In this document: positions 27,567-35,794 of the stretch, piece by piece
How the letters are laid out: every line of letters starts with the position of its first letter
Numbering within the stretch: position 1 is the first letter of the stretch
Assembly (NCBI GenBank): GCA_003243955.1
Contig: QHCE01000014.1
Location: 1 to 54,314 of the forward strand
Source of the DNA: Acidimicrobiales bacterium
GTDB taxonomy: Bacteria; Actinomycetota; Actinomycetes; Mycobacteriales; QHCE01
Direction of reading: 5' to 3'
Length of the DNA: 54,314 nucleotides
The notes under the pieces: model-generated
Told to the model about the DNA's origin: nothing
Database searches by the model: none
The model's input: the letters and a program-made list of their open reading frames with translations, nothing else
Translations under genes and position numbers: made by a program

Positions 27567-27931
27567 CCACTTTTTTGGAGCTGGAAGATTTTCTGGCAGC
27601 GGCTCGGCGCATCCTTCCAGGAGTAACAGTGCTCGACTACGGGCTCTTGGAATCGGCCCTGGCTCGGCCACAGGCCTCGGTATTCGGAGAGGATGCTTAC
27701 CCGACAATCTTCGAGAAGGCCGCGGCCCTGTTAGAGTCGCTGGCGCGTAATCATGCGCTAGCCGACGGGAACAAGCGATGCGCCTGGATGGGCACCGTTC
27801 TCTTCCTAGGGCTTAACGGCGTCGCTGTACCCTCCAATCCAGATAACGACGAGTCCCTGGTAATCGCAGTGGCGGCAGGTCAGCCCAAGGTAAGTGAGAT
27901 CGCCTCGGAACTGGCCAAGCTCGCTGCCTGA
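27563..27931 (+). CDS. Doc-type Fic-fold toxin
   Basis: The 122-residue product has the Doc/Fic layout, with the core motif NHALADGNKRCAW (about 68-80) matching HxFx(D/N)xNKR. It starts by GTG overlapping the antitoxin stop. In characterised Doc toxins this fold phosphorylates EF-Tu and stops translation; Fic relatives AMPylate instead. The motif has DGNKR rather than the DANKR of phage P1 Doc, so the exact reaction is uncertain. Pair lies alone between the transglutaminase and DUF3040 genes, like an inserted module. Confidence 0.85.
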   Translation: MTTFLELEDFLAAARRILPGVTVLDYGLLESALARPQASVFGEDAYPTIFEKAAALLESLARNHALADGNKRCAWMGTVLFLGLNGVAVPSNPDNDESLVIAVAAGQPKVSEIASELAKLAA

Positions 27932-27944
27932 TCGCCCTCGAGGG

Positions 27945-28397
27945 TCAGAGACCGCCGCCTTGCTCGCGGCGCCGGCGCCAGCGCTGCTCTAGCCGATCGA
28001 TCAATGAACCCTGCGAACGAAGAGAACCGGCGGAGCGACGTGACGCCTTTCGAGTACCGCTAGAGCGGTGTGTCTCGCCAGACTCGCCATCGACCACACG
28101 CAGACCTGGTGCGGCAGTCCGCCGAAACGACTGCGCGGCCAACACCGCCGCGCTGAACATGACGACAAAACCGGCGATTCCTAGCACGGGCACACCACCT
28201 GGAGTGAAGTTGGCTATCAGACCAAAGACCATAACTCCCACCCCCAGCACAAAAATCAGAACCGCGAGTGCCAATCGGCGCCAAGCATGGTTGCGGGGAT
28301 CGCTGGCTCGGACTGCTGAAGCGAACTTGGGATCGGAATCAAGCAATGACCGCTCAATCTGGTCAAGCAAGCGTTGTTCATGTTCAGAGAGCGGCAT
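27945..28397 (-). CDS. DUF3040 membrane protein
   Basis: Starts MPLSEHEQRLLDQIERSLLDSDPKFA, the signature of DUF3040, with a strong GAGGAGGGG site before the ATG at 28397. Two adjacent helices (LALAVLIFVLGVGVMVFGLI and VLGIAGFVVMFSAAVLAAQS, about 44-90) make a hairpin in the membrane and the C-terminal 50 residues are Arg/Ser-rich and cytoplasmic. 150 residues. The gene regularly neighbours dinB and mraZ in actinobacteria but has no known function. Two TTTTCC-centred palindromes lie upstream (28575-28640). Confidence 0.85.
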   Translation of the reverse strand: MPLSEHEQRLLDQIERSLLDSDPKFASAVRASDPRNHAWRRLALAVLIFVLGVGVMVFGLIANFTPGGVPVLGIAGFVVMFSAAVLAAQSFRRTAAPGLRVVDGESGETHRSSGTRKASRRSAGSLRSQGSLIDRLEQRWRRRREQGGGL

Positions 28398-28574
28398 AGC
28401 ACCCCTCCTCGATCGTCCCAGCATTGATTACCGCTGCGCGCTAGCCAAAGTTCAGCCAGTCATTGTGTTATAAGTCTACGAGGGTGGGCCGATTACATGA
28501 AAGGCACATAGGCCAAACACTTTTCCCACCTTAAAGGTCGGGGAAATTGGCTCTTGTTCAAGGCGATAGCTACA

Positions 28575-28640
28575 ACGTTTTCCCGAAAAACGTCGTAAAG
28601 TACCTTAGTTTTTTGGGCATTTTCCGGGAAAACGCCCAAA
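28575..28640. promoter_or_regulatory. paired TTTTCCCG-centred palindromes upstream of DUF3040
   Basis: ACGTTTT-CCCGA-AAAACGT (28575-28593) and TTTGGGC..ATTTTCCGGGAAAAC..GCCCAAA (28612-28640) are similar inverted repeats 20 bases apart in the 266-base gap between dinB and DUF3040. Neither is followed by T-runs in the right place, so they look more like a double operator than a terminator. The rest of the gap shows nothing coding. Confidence 0.4.
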
Positions 28641-28663
28641 TCAGAGGCAAGTGCCACTAGCCG

Positions 28664-29854
28664 TTAACCGATTCCGCCGAGCCGACGGATAGCAGCGGGG
28701 CCGAACTTGCGGGCCACAGCATCGGCGGCGGCATCTGCCTCACGCCAGCCGCGCTCCGCTTCCCCCAGTTCCAACTGAGCGCCAGTAGCGTCGGCGCTTA
28801 CATTCTCTACCCGCAGACCCAACAATCGCACACGCGGCTTGTCCAGCGCTAGCGAATCTAACAGGCTGGTAGCCACGTCATAGATCCGCTGGGTACCACT
28901 GGTCGGATGGGGTAACGTCTGACTGCGACTGAGAGTGGCGAAGTCGGCGAACCGCAGCTTCAACCCTACGGTGCGAGCCTGATGGTGACCATCGCGTAGC
29001 CGGCGAGCGACCGTCTCCGACAACGCAAGCAGCTCGCGCCGCAGCTCGCGTCCTGTCGTAAGGTCGGAGGCAAACGTATGCTCGGCACCGATGGACTTAT
29101 CGGCGCTACGCGGCACCACTCGCCGCGGATCGCGACCCTGGGCCAGCTCGTGCAACCCAGATGCCGCCGCTGCGCCTATCGCATGTCGCAAACCTGCCAG
29201 CGGATACTCCGCCAACTCTCCCACAGTCGCGATGCCGAGCCGTTCCAGCGCGGCGCGTGTCCGCGGCCCAACACCCCATAGGGCATGCGCCGGAAGGGGA
29301 CGCAGAAACTCCACGGTTTGCGCCGCTGACACGACCAGTAGACCATCAGGTTTTGCCCGGCTTGAGGCAAGTTTGGCCATGAACTTGGTACTTGCCACAC
29401 CCACAGAGCACGGCAGCGAAAGCTGCTGGGCCATCCGCGCGCGGATCTGTTGGGCGATCACGGTCGGAGAACCCACCCGGCGCAATGCCCCAGAGACATC
29501 AAGGAATGCCTCGTCCAAACTCAACGGCTCTACTACCGGGGTGAACTCGCCGAACACCGACATCACGGCTATGGAGGCTTCACGGTAGGCCGCGGCGTCT
29601 ACTGGGAGGAACACTGCTTGCGGACAGAGCCGACGCGCTTGGCCGGTAGGCATGGCGCTACGGACCCCAAAGCTACGAGCCGGGTAACTCGCCGAGCACA
29701 CCACGCCACGGCCACCAAGTCCACCTACCACGACGGGTAGCCCCCGAAGCTCTGGATTGCGGCGCACTTCCACAGAGACGAAAAACGCATCCATATCCAC
29801 ATGCAAAATAGTGCATCCGGCGTCCGATTCAGCAAGAGCAGCGGTTGCTACCAC
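28664..29854 (-). CDS. dinB: DNA polymerase IV
   Basis: Y-family translesion polymerase. The 396-residue product contains the palm motifs HVDMDAFFVSVEVRRNPELRG (about 19-39), YPARSFGVRSAMP (about 57-69) and SLDEAFLDVSG (about 113-123; the SLDEA catalytic acids). SVGVASTKFMAKLAS (about 153-167) and a helix-hairpin-helix thumb (LWGVGPRTRAALERLGIATVGELA) follow, then the little-finger domain. The extreme C-terminus lacks an obvious beta-clamp peptide of the QLxLF kind, although QLELGE is near residue 365. GTG start at 29854. No canonical actinobacterial LexA box was seen close to the start. Confidence 0.94.
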   Translation of the reverse strand: MVATAALAESDAGCTILHVDMDAFFVSVEVRRNPELRGLPVVVGGLGGRGVVCSASYPARSFGVRSAMPTGQARRLCPQAVFLPVDAAAYREASIAVMSVFGEFTPVVEPLSLDEAFLDVSGALRRVGSPTVIAQQIRARMAQQLSLPCSVGVASTKFMAKLASSRAKPDGLLVVSAAQTVEFLRPLPAHALWGVGPRTRAALERLGIATVGELAEYPLAGLRHAIGAAAASGLHELAQGRDPRRVVPRSADKSIGAEHTFASDLTTGRELRRELLALSETVARRLRDGHHQARTVGLKLRFADFATLSRSQTLPHPTSGTQRIYDVATSLLDSLALDKPRVRLLGLRVENVSADATGAQLELGEAERGWREADAAADAVARKFGPAAIRRLGGIG

Positions 29855-29916
29855 GACGTGACACCGCCCAGCTTGACCTTGGCCGTTGTAGGCCGTTGTA
29901 CCGTTAGCTCGCTAGT

Positions 29917-30486
29917 CTACCGAGCTAACGCGGCAGGAACTACGCTGAAGGAAAACGGCTCGGACACCACCAAAGTCTCGGTACCTGCCGCACTCGCATA
30001 CTGCGCGTAAGTATGGCTAGGGGTATTGCGATAGCAGCTCACCGTTGTGTCCTCGCGGCGATCAACAATCCAGTAGTACGGGATTCCGGCCTGGGCGTAG
30101 TCGTGCATCTTGGCCAGATAGTCCCGACGCTGACTACTAGGTGATACCACTTCCACCACCAATGCGACCTGATCTGGCAACAGGTTCTTGGCGTTCTTGG
30201 AAACCGCCGAACGGTTATACACCACAAGATCGGGCAGCCGAAATTCGCTTCCCAACCGCACGTCTAGCTCGGCTACAACGTTGAGCTCAGGAGGCAAAGA
30301 GTTGTAGAAAGCTATAAGCAGCTCCCGTGCCAGCGTCTGATGCAAAAGGTCAGGGGATGGGACCATCAGTAGAGCTCCTTCTACCAGCTCCATGCGGCGC
30401 TCGGTTTGTTCACGAAGGTTAATGAACTCCGCGGGCGTCCACGACTGAGGATGGGACCACACATCGATCACCGGCTGGATGCTCAC
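29917..30486 (-). CDS. Uma2 family nuclease
   Basis: PD-(D/E)XK-fold Uma2 (DUF820) protein. Motifs: MELVEGALLMVPSPDLLHQ (about 32-50), FRLPDLVVYNRSA (catalytic Asp, about 83-95), VALVVEVVSPSSQRRDYLAK (catalytic Glu and Ser/Arg patch, about 107-126) and GIPYYWIVDRRE. The start is uncertain between GTG 30486 and a TTG at 30513; the shorter is given. Members are widely scattered in actinobacteria and often mobile; their biological target is unknown. It stands alone, 62 bases before dinB in the same direction. Confidence 0.85.
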   Translation of the reverse strand: MSIQPVIDVWSHPQSWTPAEFINLREQTERRMELVEGALLMVPSPDLLHQTLARELLIAFYNSLPPELNVVAELDVRLGSEFRLPDLVVYNRSAVSKNAKNLLPDQVALVVEVVSPSSQRRDYLAKMHDYAQAGIPYYWIVDRREDTTVSCYRNTPSHTYAQYASAAGTETLVVSEPFSFSVVPAALAR

Positions 30487-30551
30487 TCCAGCAGTATATG
30501 CCACACCAAGCACAAAACGTGACTGGCCAGATCTTGAGTGTCCGCAAGCCG

Positions 30552-31742
30552 CTAAACGCGTACCGTCAGCAGCGGAATGAGCTGTTCGGCGGTGGTGAGT
30601 GAGCCATGCATCCCCCGAAGCGCCGACTGGCGCTCCTCTTTCACCGTAGCGACAAGTGCTGAGCCCGGCAGCGCGGCGGCGATGACATCTCCCAGCCGCC
30701 GCGCCACCACATCCGTCATGTCAGGCCCAAACCACTGCTCTTCAATCGCCTGGGCCTTGCTCACCACCCAAGCCATGCCCGAGAGGCTTTCGCGCCATGC
30801 GGCCAGCACATCGCCAGCGGCACCGGGAGCCGTGTAGACGTGCCGAGCACGTGCCTCTCCGCCGAGCAATGCCACGCCGTCTAACAGGTTCGCCGCCAAG
30901 TCCAGGTCTAGCTTCCCGGACGGTTCCACATCGACCATGCCGTGGTCGCCGGTGATCACTAGGGTCACGTCCGGCGGCAACTCGGTGACCAGCCGCTCCA
31001 CCATGCGGTCGGTCACCGCAAGCTGATGCCGCCAAGCTGGTGAATTGACACCCTGCCCGTGGCCGGTCTTGTCCAGGTCGGGGTAGTAACCAAAGATCAA
31101 CCGGGGACCATCCTGGCCGAACACGGCGGCCAGAGCCGCTATCAGTTCGCCGGGTGTAGCGGCCCCGATGTAGTTCGCACCGCGAAACGATGAGCGAGTT
31201 AAGCCTGAGGCGGCGAAATCCGGCGAAGCGACATGGGCAGAAACCACCCCGGCCGCGTGTAGCTGCTCAAAGATCGTGGGATGTGGCTGCCAATCGCTGG
31301 GGTCGACGGAGTCGTCCCACTGCAGCAGCGACATCAGCCGCCCACGCTCCGGGATCAGCACGCGGTACCCCACCAGGCCGTGCTGGCTAGGCGGCAGACC
31401 AGTCCCGATGGATGCCAGACTCGCGCCGGTGGTGCTCGGAAAACCCGCGGTGATGTCGCGATAGGTGGTGACCGCTCTAGGGTGTTTACCCGCTAGTAGC
31501 GAGCTGAGCACCGGAGCATCAGCTCGATGCTCGTGTAGCGCGGCGCAGCCAAGCCCATCGATGAGCAGCACGCAGATCTGCCGGCTGCTCGGCAGCTGGA
31601 GTGCCGCACTGCTATCCCCTAGCCCCAGTGCCGCTACTGCTGACGGCAACAAATTACACAGCGCCGCGCCGTTGTAATCCGGGAGCACACAGTCGTTAGG
31701 AACTACAGAGTCGTTAGGAACTACACAGTCATTCGGCAGCAC
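30552..31742 (-). CDS. type I phosphodiesterase/nucleotide pyrophosphatase
   Basis: Alkaline-phosphatase-superfamily enzyme (PF01663 type). Metal and nucleophile positions are all visible: LLIDGLG (Asp, about 59-65), FPSTTGASL (Thr nucleophile, about 100-108), YYPDLDKTGHGQG (Asp and His, about 222-234), TGDHGMVD (Asp-His, about 263-270) and RGMHGSLT (His, about 374-381). No signal peptide is seen, so it may be cytoplasmic. The N-terminus (PNDCVVPNDSVVPNDCVLP) is built by three 18-bp repeats starting at the initiation codon. It begins six bases after the exporter's stop, so the two probably form an operon. Confidence 0.88.
   Translation of the reverse strand: MLPNDCVVPNDSVVPNDCVLPDYNGAALCNLLPSAVAALGLGDSSAALQLPSSRQICVLLIDGLGCAALHEHRADAPVLSSLLAGKHPRAVTTYRDITAGFPSTTGASLASIGTGLPPSQHGLVGYRVLIPERGRLMSLLQWDDSVDPSDWQPHPTIFEQLHAAGVVSAHVASPDFAASGLTRSSFRGANYIGAATPGELIAALAAVFGQDGPRLIFGYYPDLDKTGHGQGVNSPAWRHQLAVTDRMVERLVTELPPDVTLVITGDHGMVDVEPSGKLDLDLAANLLDGVALLGGEARARHVYTAPGAAGDVLAAWRESLSGMAWVVSKAQAIEEQWFGPDMTDVVARRLGDVIAAALPGSALVATVKEERQSALRGMHGSLTTAEQLIPLLTVRV
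31687..31740. repeat. three 18-bp tandem repeats at phosphodiesterase 5' end
   Basis: Units at 31687-31704, 31705-31722 and 31723-31740 (pattern ACASAGTCRTTMGGMASY) run into the start codon at 31742. The first two differ by one base. They encode the N-terminal VVPND(C/S) array. Confidence 0.9.
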
Positions 31743-31748
31743 GCTGGA

Positions 31749-34325
31749 TCACATCAAACTTGCGACGGGAACAGTTTCCCTGTCGTGTTCAGTACGCAAC
31801 TCGTTTTCCGCCGGGTGATGCAGCTCCACGTCGTGCACGCGCCGCTCACCGCTGCTTATGTCTATTGAGCTCCTTACCGCGGGGTACCCGGTGGCCACAA
31901 GCGTGTAGTTACCTTCGGGAATATCGCGAAAGAGGTACCGCCCTTCGATTCCGGTAATGGTGCTAGTAACGACTTCTCCCATAGAATCCATTAAAGATAC
32001 CCGGGCTCCAGCGAGTGGTTGGCGCTGCTCGCCGGCTCGGGCGACCCCTTCAAGGTGCGCGTTTCCGACTAGCTGTACATGCTTTTCGGTAGTGGCGGCA
32101 TCCGCGATGTTGACGGAGACCGCTAGTGGCTGGAAGCCGTCAGACTGTACAGCCAACGTGTAGTTTCCGGCTACAAGCTTATCGAAAGTGTATCTGCCTT
32201 CGACGTTAGTAATCCGGGCGCCGATAACCTCACCTTGGCAGTCGGTGAGACAGACAGTCGCTCCCGAGAGCCCCCCACCGCGAGTAGCCTGAACCGTCCC
32301 CGTTAGTGCGCTAGCGCCAGTGAGGGTTACTCCCACAGGTAGCGGTTCTTTGCCACCCAGTTTTACCGGGGTTGCCCGCGGTTCGTGATTTCGGGCTCGC
32401 GTTATCAGGACATAACTACCTGCCTTGGGGACCGCAATACGGTAAGCGCCATCGCCCCCGGTAAGTCCTCGTCCCACTTGATGGCCACCCGCGTCGATCA
32501 GAGTCAACATAGCGTCCGCGAGAGGTGCACCACCGGACCGATGCACTCGTCCAATAATCAGGTATCCCGTTTCATGCTCGGAGATGAGTTCGTCATCAAT
32601 CTCGACGCTACGCTCCGCTACCGGCGTAGGGATAGCTGCGCCTGCTCTGGCGCCTAGCGGCGGTGTATCTAGCGGCGGAGCGGGAGCTCTGGATGCCGGC
32701 GAGGCAGCCAGTAGTTTCTCTTTTATGAAAAAAGACAATACAAATCCCACTACCACCAACGGCGCTAAATATAGGAAAATGGGTGGCAGCGCTTCGGCGA
32801 AAGCAGAAACAAAAACGTGCTGTATTTTTTCCGGCAGGTTATGTACTAAAGCTGGGGTTATCGCGTTAGCGCTCGGAGCATTAAGGCTGGCATCGTGGGG
32901 AAGCTTATCGCTGAGTTGTTCAGTGAGGCGATGAGTGAATAACGCTCCGGCAGCTGCGGCACCTAACGATCCGCCAATCTGGCGGAAATAATTATTCGTT
33001 GAGATCGCGGTACCCATATCTTCATGAGGTACAGAGTTTTGAACTATCAAAACCACCACTTGGAGAACGAGCCCAATGCCGAGCCCGAATACCGCCATGT
33101 AGAGGCTGTTTTCTAGCCGCGAGCTGTCGGCATTCATTCGAGAAAGCAGCACAAGCCCTACGGCGGTGACCGCTGTACCCAGAATTGGGTAGATCTTGTA
33201 CCGACCTGTGGCGCTAATGGCACGGCCAGACAAGATCGACGACACTAAAATCCCGGCCACCAGGGGCAACAGGAGGAGGCCAGATTCGGTGGCGCTAGCG
33301 CCGTCAACCATCTGCAAAAAGGTGGGAATGTAGCTAATGGCACCGAACATCGCCACTCCGATGAACAACGCGATGATCCCGGCCAGGTTGAAGACGCTGT
33401 CTTTGAAAAGCCGGAGCGGAACAATGGGCTCACTGGCGAAATGTTCGGCGACCAAGAACAACAGCGCCGATATCACAGCACCGGCCCCTAGCCCAATGAT
33501 GACGCGCGAGCCCCAGCCATACTCGGTGCCGCCCCAGCTTGTGAGAAGCACTATGCAGCTGCTCGTCGTCGCAAGGAGCAGCGCGCCGAGGTAGTCCAGT
33601 CGATGCTTGGTCCGGCGTTTGGGGAGCTTGAGAGCAAGCGCGGTGATGATGAGGGCTACTAGCCCGATGGGAAGATTAACGAAGAAGCACCAGCGCCAGT
33701 CCGCATGGTCAGTGAAGAAACCTCCCAGCAGCGGGCCCGCCACCGAAGCCAGCCCGAAGGCTGCCCCGATGAAACCTAGGTATTTACCGCGCTCGCGAGG
33801 CGGAACAATGTCACCCACGATCGCTTGGGCGCCAATTATCAGACCTCCAGCGCCGATACCTTGCACCGCGCGGAAGATGATGAGTTGCGTCATGTTTTGG
33901 GACCAGCCGGATAAGGCTGAGCCGATCAAAAACACCACGATCGCGAAGAGGAAAATCCCTTTGCGACCAAAGAGGTCGCCGAGCTTTCCATAGATCGGTA
34001 GCACGATAGTCGAGGAAAGCATGTAGGCGGTGACCACCCATGGCATGTGCTCAAGCCCGTGAAGATCACCGACAATGCTGGGAAGCGCGGTGGCAACGAT
34101 CATTTGATCGAGCGCCGCGAGCAAGATCACCAACATCAGCGCGATGAAGGTGACTACAACTCGGCTGCGACTTAGAGGGTGCCCCAGTAGGTCCCTGCCT
34201 GTGTTCTCGTCGCCTTGCCTACCTTCGTAGGCGGCGGCTCCTGCGGCCTTGGCAGATGCCCTATTGGCGCGCCCTCTTAACGGCTCAGCAGCAGAGGAAT
34301 TAAGATTTTTCGACATTGGGGACAT
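31749..34325 (-). CDS. DHA2 multidrug exporter with three C-terminal regulatory-like domains
   Basis: Residues about 52-560 are a 14-helix drug:H+ antiporter of the DHA2/EmrB-QacA group: [20 protein letters not shown] (motif D1), [13 protein letters not shown] (motif A), [13 protein letters not shown] (motif B) and [11 protein letters not shown] (motif C). Residues about 590-835 hold three carboxypeptidase-regulatory/CnaB-like beta domains, each with a G-x-V...L.GA.V.L.D..G......T...G.Y.F..(V/I)..G.Y.L pattern. Residues about 17-48 are encoded by an inserted palindromic element. The first ATG (34325) overlaps a 14-bp palindrome; ATG 34316 is an equally good start. It heads a likely operon with the phosphodiesterase and is followed on the same strand by nothing else. 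Confidence 0.9.
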   Translation of the reverse strand: MSPMSKNLNSSAAEPLRGRANRASAKAAGAAAYEGRQGDENTGRDLLGHPLSRSRVVVTFIALMLVILLAALDQMIVATALPSIVGDLHGLEHMPWVVTAYMLSSTIVLPIYGKLGDLFGRKGIFLFAIVVFLIGSALSGWSQNMTQLIIFRAVQGIGAGGLIIGAQAIVGDIVPPRERGKYLGFIGAAFGLASVAGPLLGGFFTDHADWRWCFFVNLPIGLVALIITALALKLPKRRTKHRLDYLGALLLATTSSCIVLLTSWGGTEYGWGSRVIIGLGAGAVISALLFLVAEHFASEPIVPLRLFKDSVFNLAGIIALFIGVAMFGAISYIPTFLQMVDGASATESGLLLLPLVAGILVSSILSGRAISATGRYKIYPILGTAVTAVGLVLLSRMNADSSRLENSLYMAVFGLGIGLVLQVVVLIVQNSVPHEDMGTAISTNNYFRQIGGSLGAAAAGALFTHRLTEQLSDKLPHDASLNAPSANAITPALVHNLPEKIQHVFVSAFAEALPPIFLYLAPLVVVGFVLSFFIKEKLLAASPASRAPAPPLDTPPLGARAGAAIPTPVAERSVEIDDELISEHETGYLIIGRVHRSGGAPLADAMLTLIDAGGHQVGRGLTGGDGAYRIAVPKAGSYVLITRARNHEPRATPVKLGGKEPLPVGVTLTGASALTGTVQATRGGGLSGATVCLTDCQGEVIGARITNVEGRYTFDKLVAGNYTLAVQSDGFQPLAVSVNIADAATTEKHVQLVGNAHLEGVARAGEQRQPLAGARVSLMDSMGEVVTSTITGIEGRYLFRDIPEGNYTLVATGYPAVRSSIDISSGERRVHDVELHHPAENELRTEHDRETVPVASLM
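34174..34277. repeat. palindromic dispersed element, copy 2, inside exporter gene
   Basis: Inverted relative to copy 1 at 2801-2902. It carries outer arms AGAGGG..AGTAGG and CCTATTGGCGC..CCCTCT, the inner GCCTAC/GTAGGC hairpin with a GAAG loop, and the shared CAAGGCCGCAGGAGCC core. Compared with copy 1 it lacks one base in the loop and has a few substitutions. It is read through in frame as the cytoplasmic N-terminal tail of the exporter. Confidence 0.85.
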
Positions 34326-34337
34326 TTCCTAGGAAAT
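34324..34337. promoter_or_regulatory. 14-bp palindrome at exporter start
   Basis: ATTTCCTAGGAAAT is a perfect palindrome overlapping the first ATG of the exporter and its AGGA ribosome site. A TetR- or MarR-like repressor site is conceivable but no regulator gene is adjacent. Confidence 0.35.
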
Positions 34338-34475
34338 ACAGCAGATTTTTCCACGATTAATACAGCCACCATAGCTCAATTGGCGCCAAGGCGACGATTG
34401 CGGCTCAGCTACTCGGGTCTACTTCCGGTACCTCTTCATCGGAGCTTTTCCTCCATTGCCTCGGTAGAGCGGGTG

Positions 34476-35684
34476 TCATGAGCCGTTGCGCGCACGGGCC
34501 TCCATGACATCGGCGGCCACGGTGGCGGCGTCGGTGGCGCGGATGTGACGGCTCATGTCGGCCAGCCGAGCGCGGGTCGCCTCGTCGGTGGCAAGCTCGT
34601 CCACCGCGTCACGTATCGCCGCGCCAGTTACGGCGTCGGGGTGCAGCATCCGACCTAAACCAAGCTCTACAACCCGTTCAGCGTTAATCTCCTGCTCAGG
34701 CATCTGTGGCACCGCTACGAGCGGCACGGCGTGATAGAGGGCTTCCATTGTCGAGCCCATGCCGCCGTGCGAAACGAAGGCGCGAGCATGTCGGAGTACT
34801 TGCACTTGAGGAACGTGCGGATGGACAGCCACATTGCTAGGCAGCGGCCCCAGGTCGGCCGGGTCGATTCGAGCGCCGATCGACATGACAACCTGCCATG
34901 GCGTACCAGCAAACGCTTCGAGGCAGGCCCGGAAGAACTCCGGTCGATCGTTGAACGCGGTGCCCAGCGAAATCAGTAGTACCGGCTCATTCCCCGAGGG
35001 CCGCCAATCACCTTGGTGAGGCCGCTCGGTCAAGCAGGGGCCAACGAATACGTACCGATCGCCGAAGGTGTCCGCGGCCGGCTGGAACCGTTTCGGTACG
35101 AAGACGATCATCGGGGCGTCGCCAGATGCCGAGAGCTCTCGCATCGCATCCATACGGTCGGAGGGCACGCCGTATCCGGTGGCGAACGTGGCGAAGCGTT
35201 CGCGGAGCTCGATGACCGCCGGATCGTCCTCGGCCGGCCTGGTCATGCCGCGTTTCGCAAACTGTTCCCGAAGAGAGAAGTTCTCGTTAGAGGCTAAAGT
35301 CGGACTGGTCATGAGGAGCGGCCGATTCCACGCATGCCCGAGCACTCGAGCGGCGAATGGCACGAAACCATCGTAGCTGATCAGGTCGGGCGGGTTGCCG
35401 GCTAAGTACTTTTCCAGCACGGGAACCATAACGAGTGCTTCTTCCAGCAGACGTAGCTGGAAACTCGCGAAAAAAGAGCTGGTAAATCGCCTCGGTGGGT
35501 CCCATGTCTGGTTCAACGGAGACTCATAGAGCACCGACTCGGCACCGGTCGCCTGAATCGCGTCAACGAACTTTTCCGGCACTGGATAGGTGACGCGGTG
35601 GCCGCGTTTGACTAATTCGGCAACGACCCCGAGAGTCGGATTGATGTGCCCATGCCCAGGCACTACTAGGAACGTGACGTGCAT
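34476..35684 (-). CDS. macrolide-type (MGT/UGT) glycosyltransferase
   Basis: GT-B fold enzyme of the GT1/MGT group. It begins MHVTFLVVPGHGHINPTLGVVAELVKRGHRVTY (acceptor-side Rossmann, catalytic His in GHGHINP) and has the C-terminal donor signature around residues 290-340: HVPQVQVLRHARAFVSHGGMGSTMEALYHAVPLVAVPQMPEQEINA. The ATG at 35684 has AGGAGAG five bases upstream; an in-frame extension to 35780 is not supported. 402 residues. Family members inactivate macrolides or decorate natural products. With the exporter next door (about 150 bases away, same strand) a detoxification or natural-product role is plausible. It is divergent from the hydrolase-ABC gene. Confidence 0.88.
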   Translation of the reverse strand: MHVTFLVVPGHGHINPTLGVVAELVKRGHRVTYPVPEKFVDAIQATGAESVLYESPLNQTWDPPRRFTSSFFASFQLRLLEEALVMVPVLEKYLAGNPPDLISYDGFVPFAARVLGHAWNRPLLMTSPTLASNENFSLREQFAKRGMTRPAEDDPAVIELRERFATFATGYGVPSDRMDAMRELSASGDAPMIVFVPKRFQPAADTFGDRYVFVGPCLTERPHQGDWRPSGNEPVLLISLGTAFNDRPEFFRACLEAFAGTPWQVVMSIGARIDPADLGPLPSNVAVHPHVPQVQVLRHARAFVSHGGMGSTMEALYHAVPLVAVPQMPEQEINAERVVELGLGRMLHPDAVTGAAIRDAVDELATDEATRARLADMSRHIRATDAATVAADVMEARARNGS

Positions 35685-35794
35685 GTGCTCTCTCCTATGA
35701 GGCGGCGCGTATTGAATAATCGGCACGTGTTGAGATGTGTGTAACCCCATGATGCCGGCATAACTACCGCGACCCAGCAAGGAGGCATGAGCCG

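Noticed and set aside
28612-28640. Rho-independent terminator of dinB
   Set aside because: On the - strand the stem is followed by A-rich rather than T-rich sequence, so it does not fit an intrinsic terminator.
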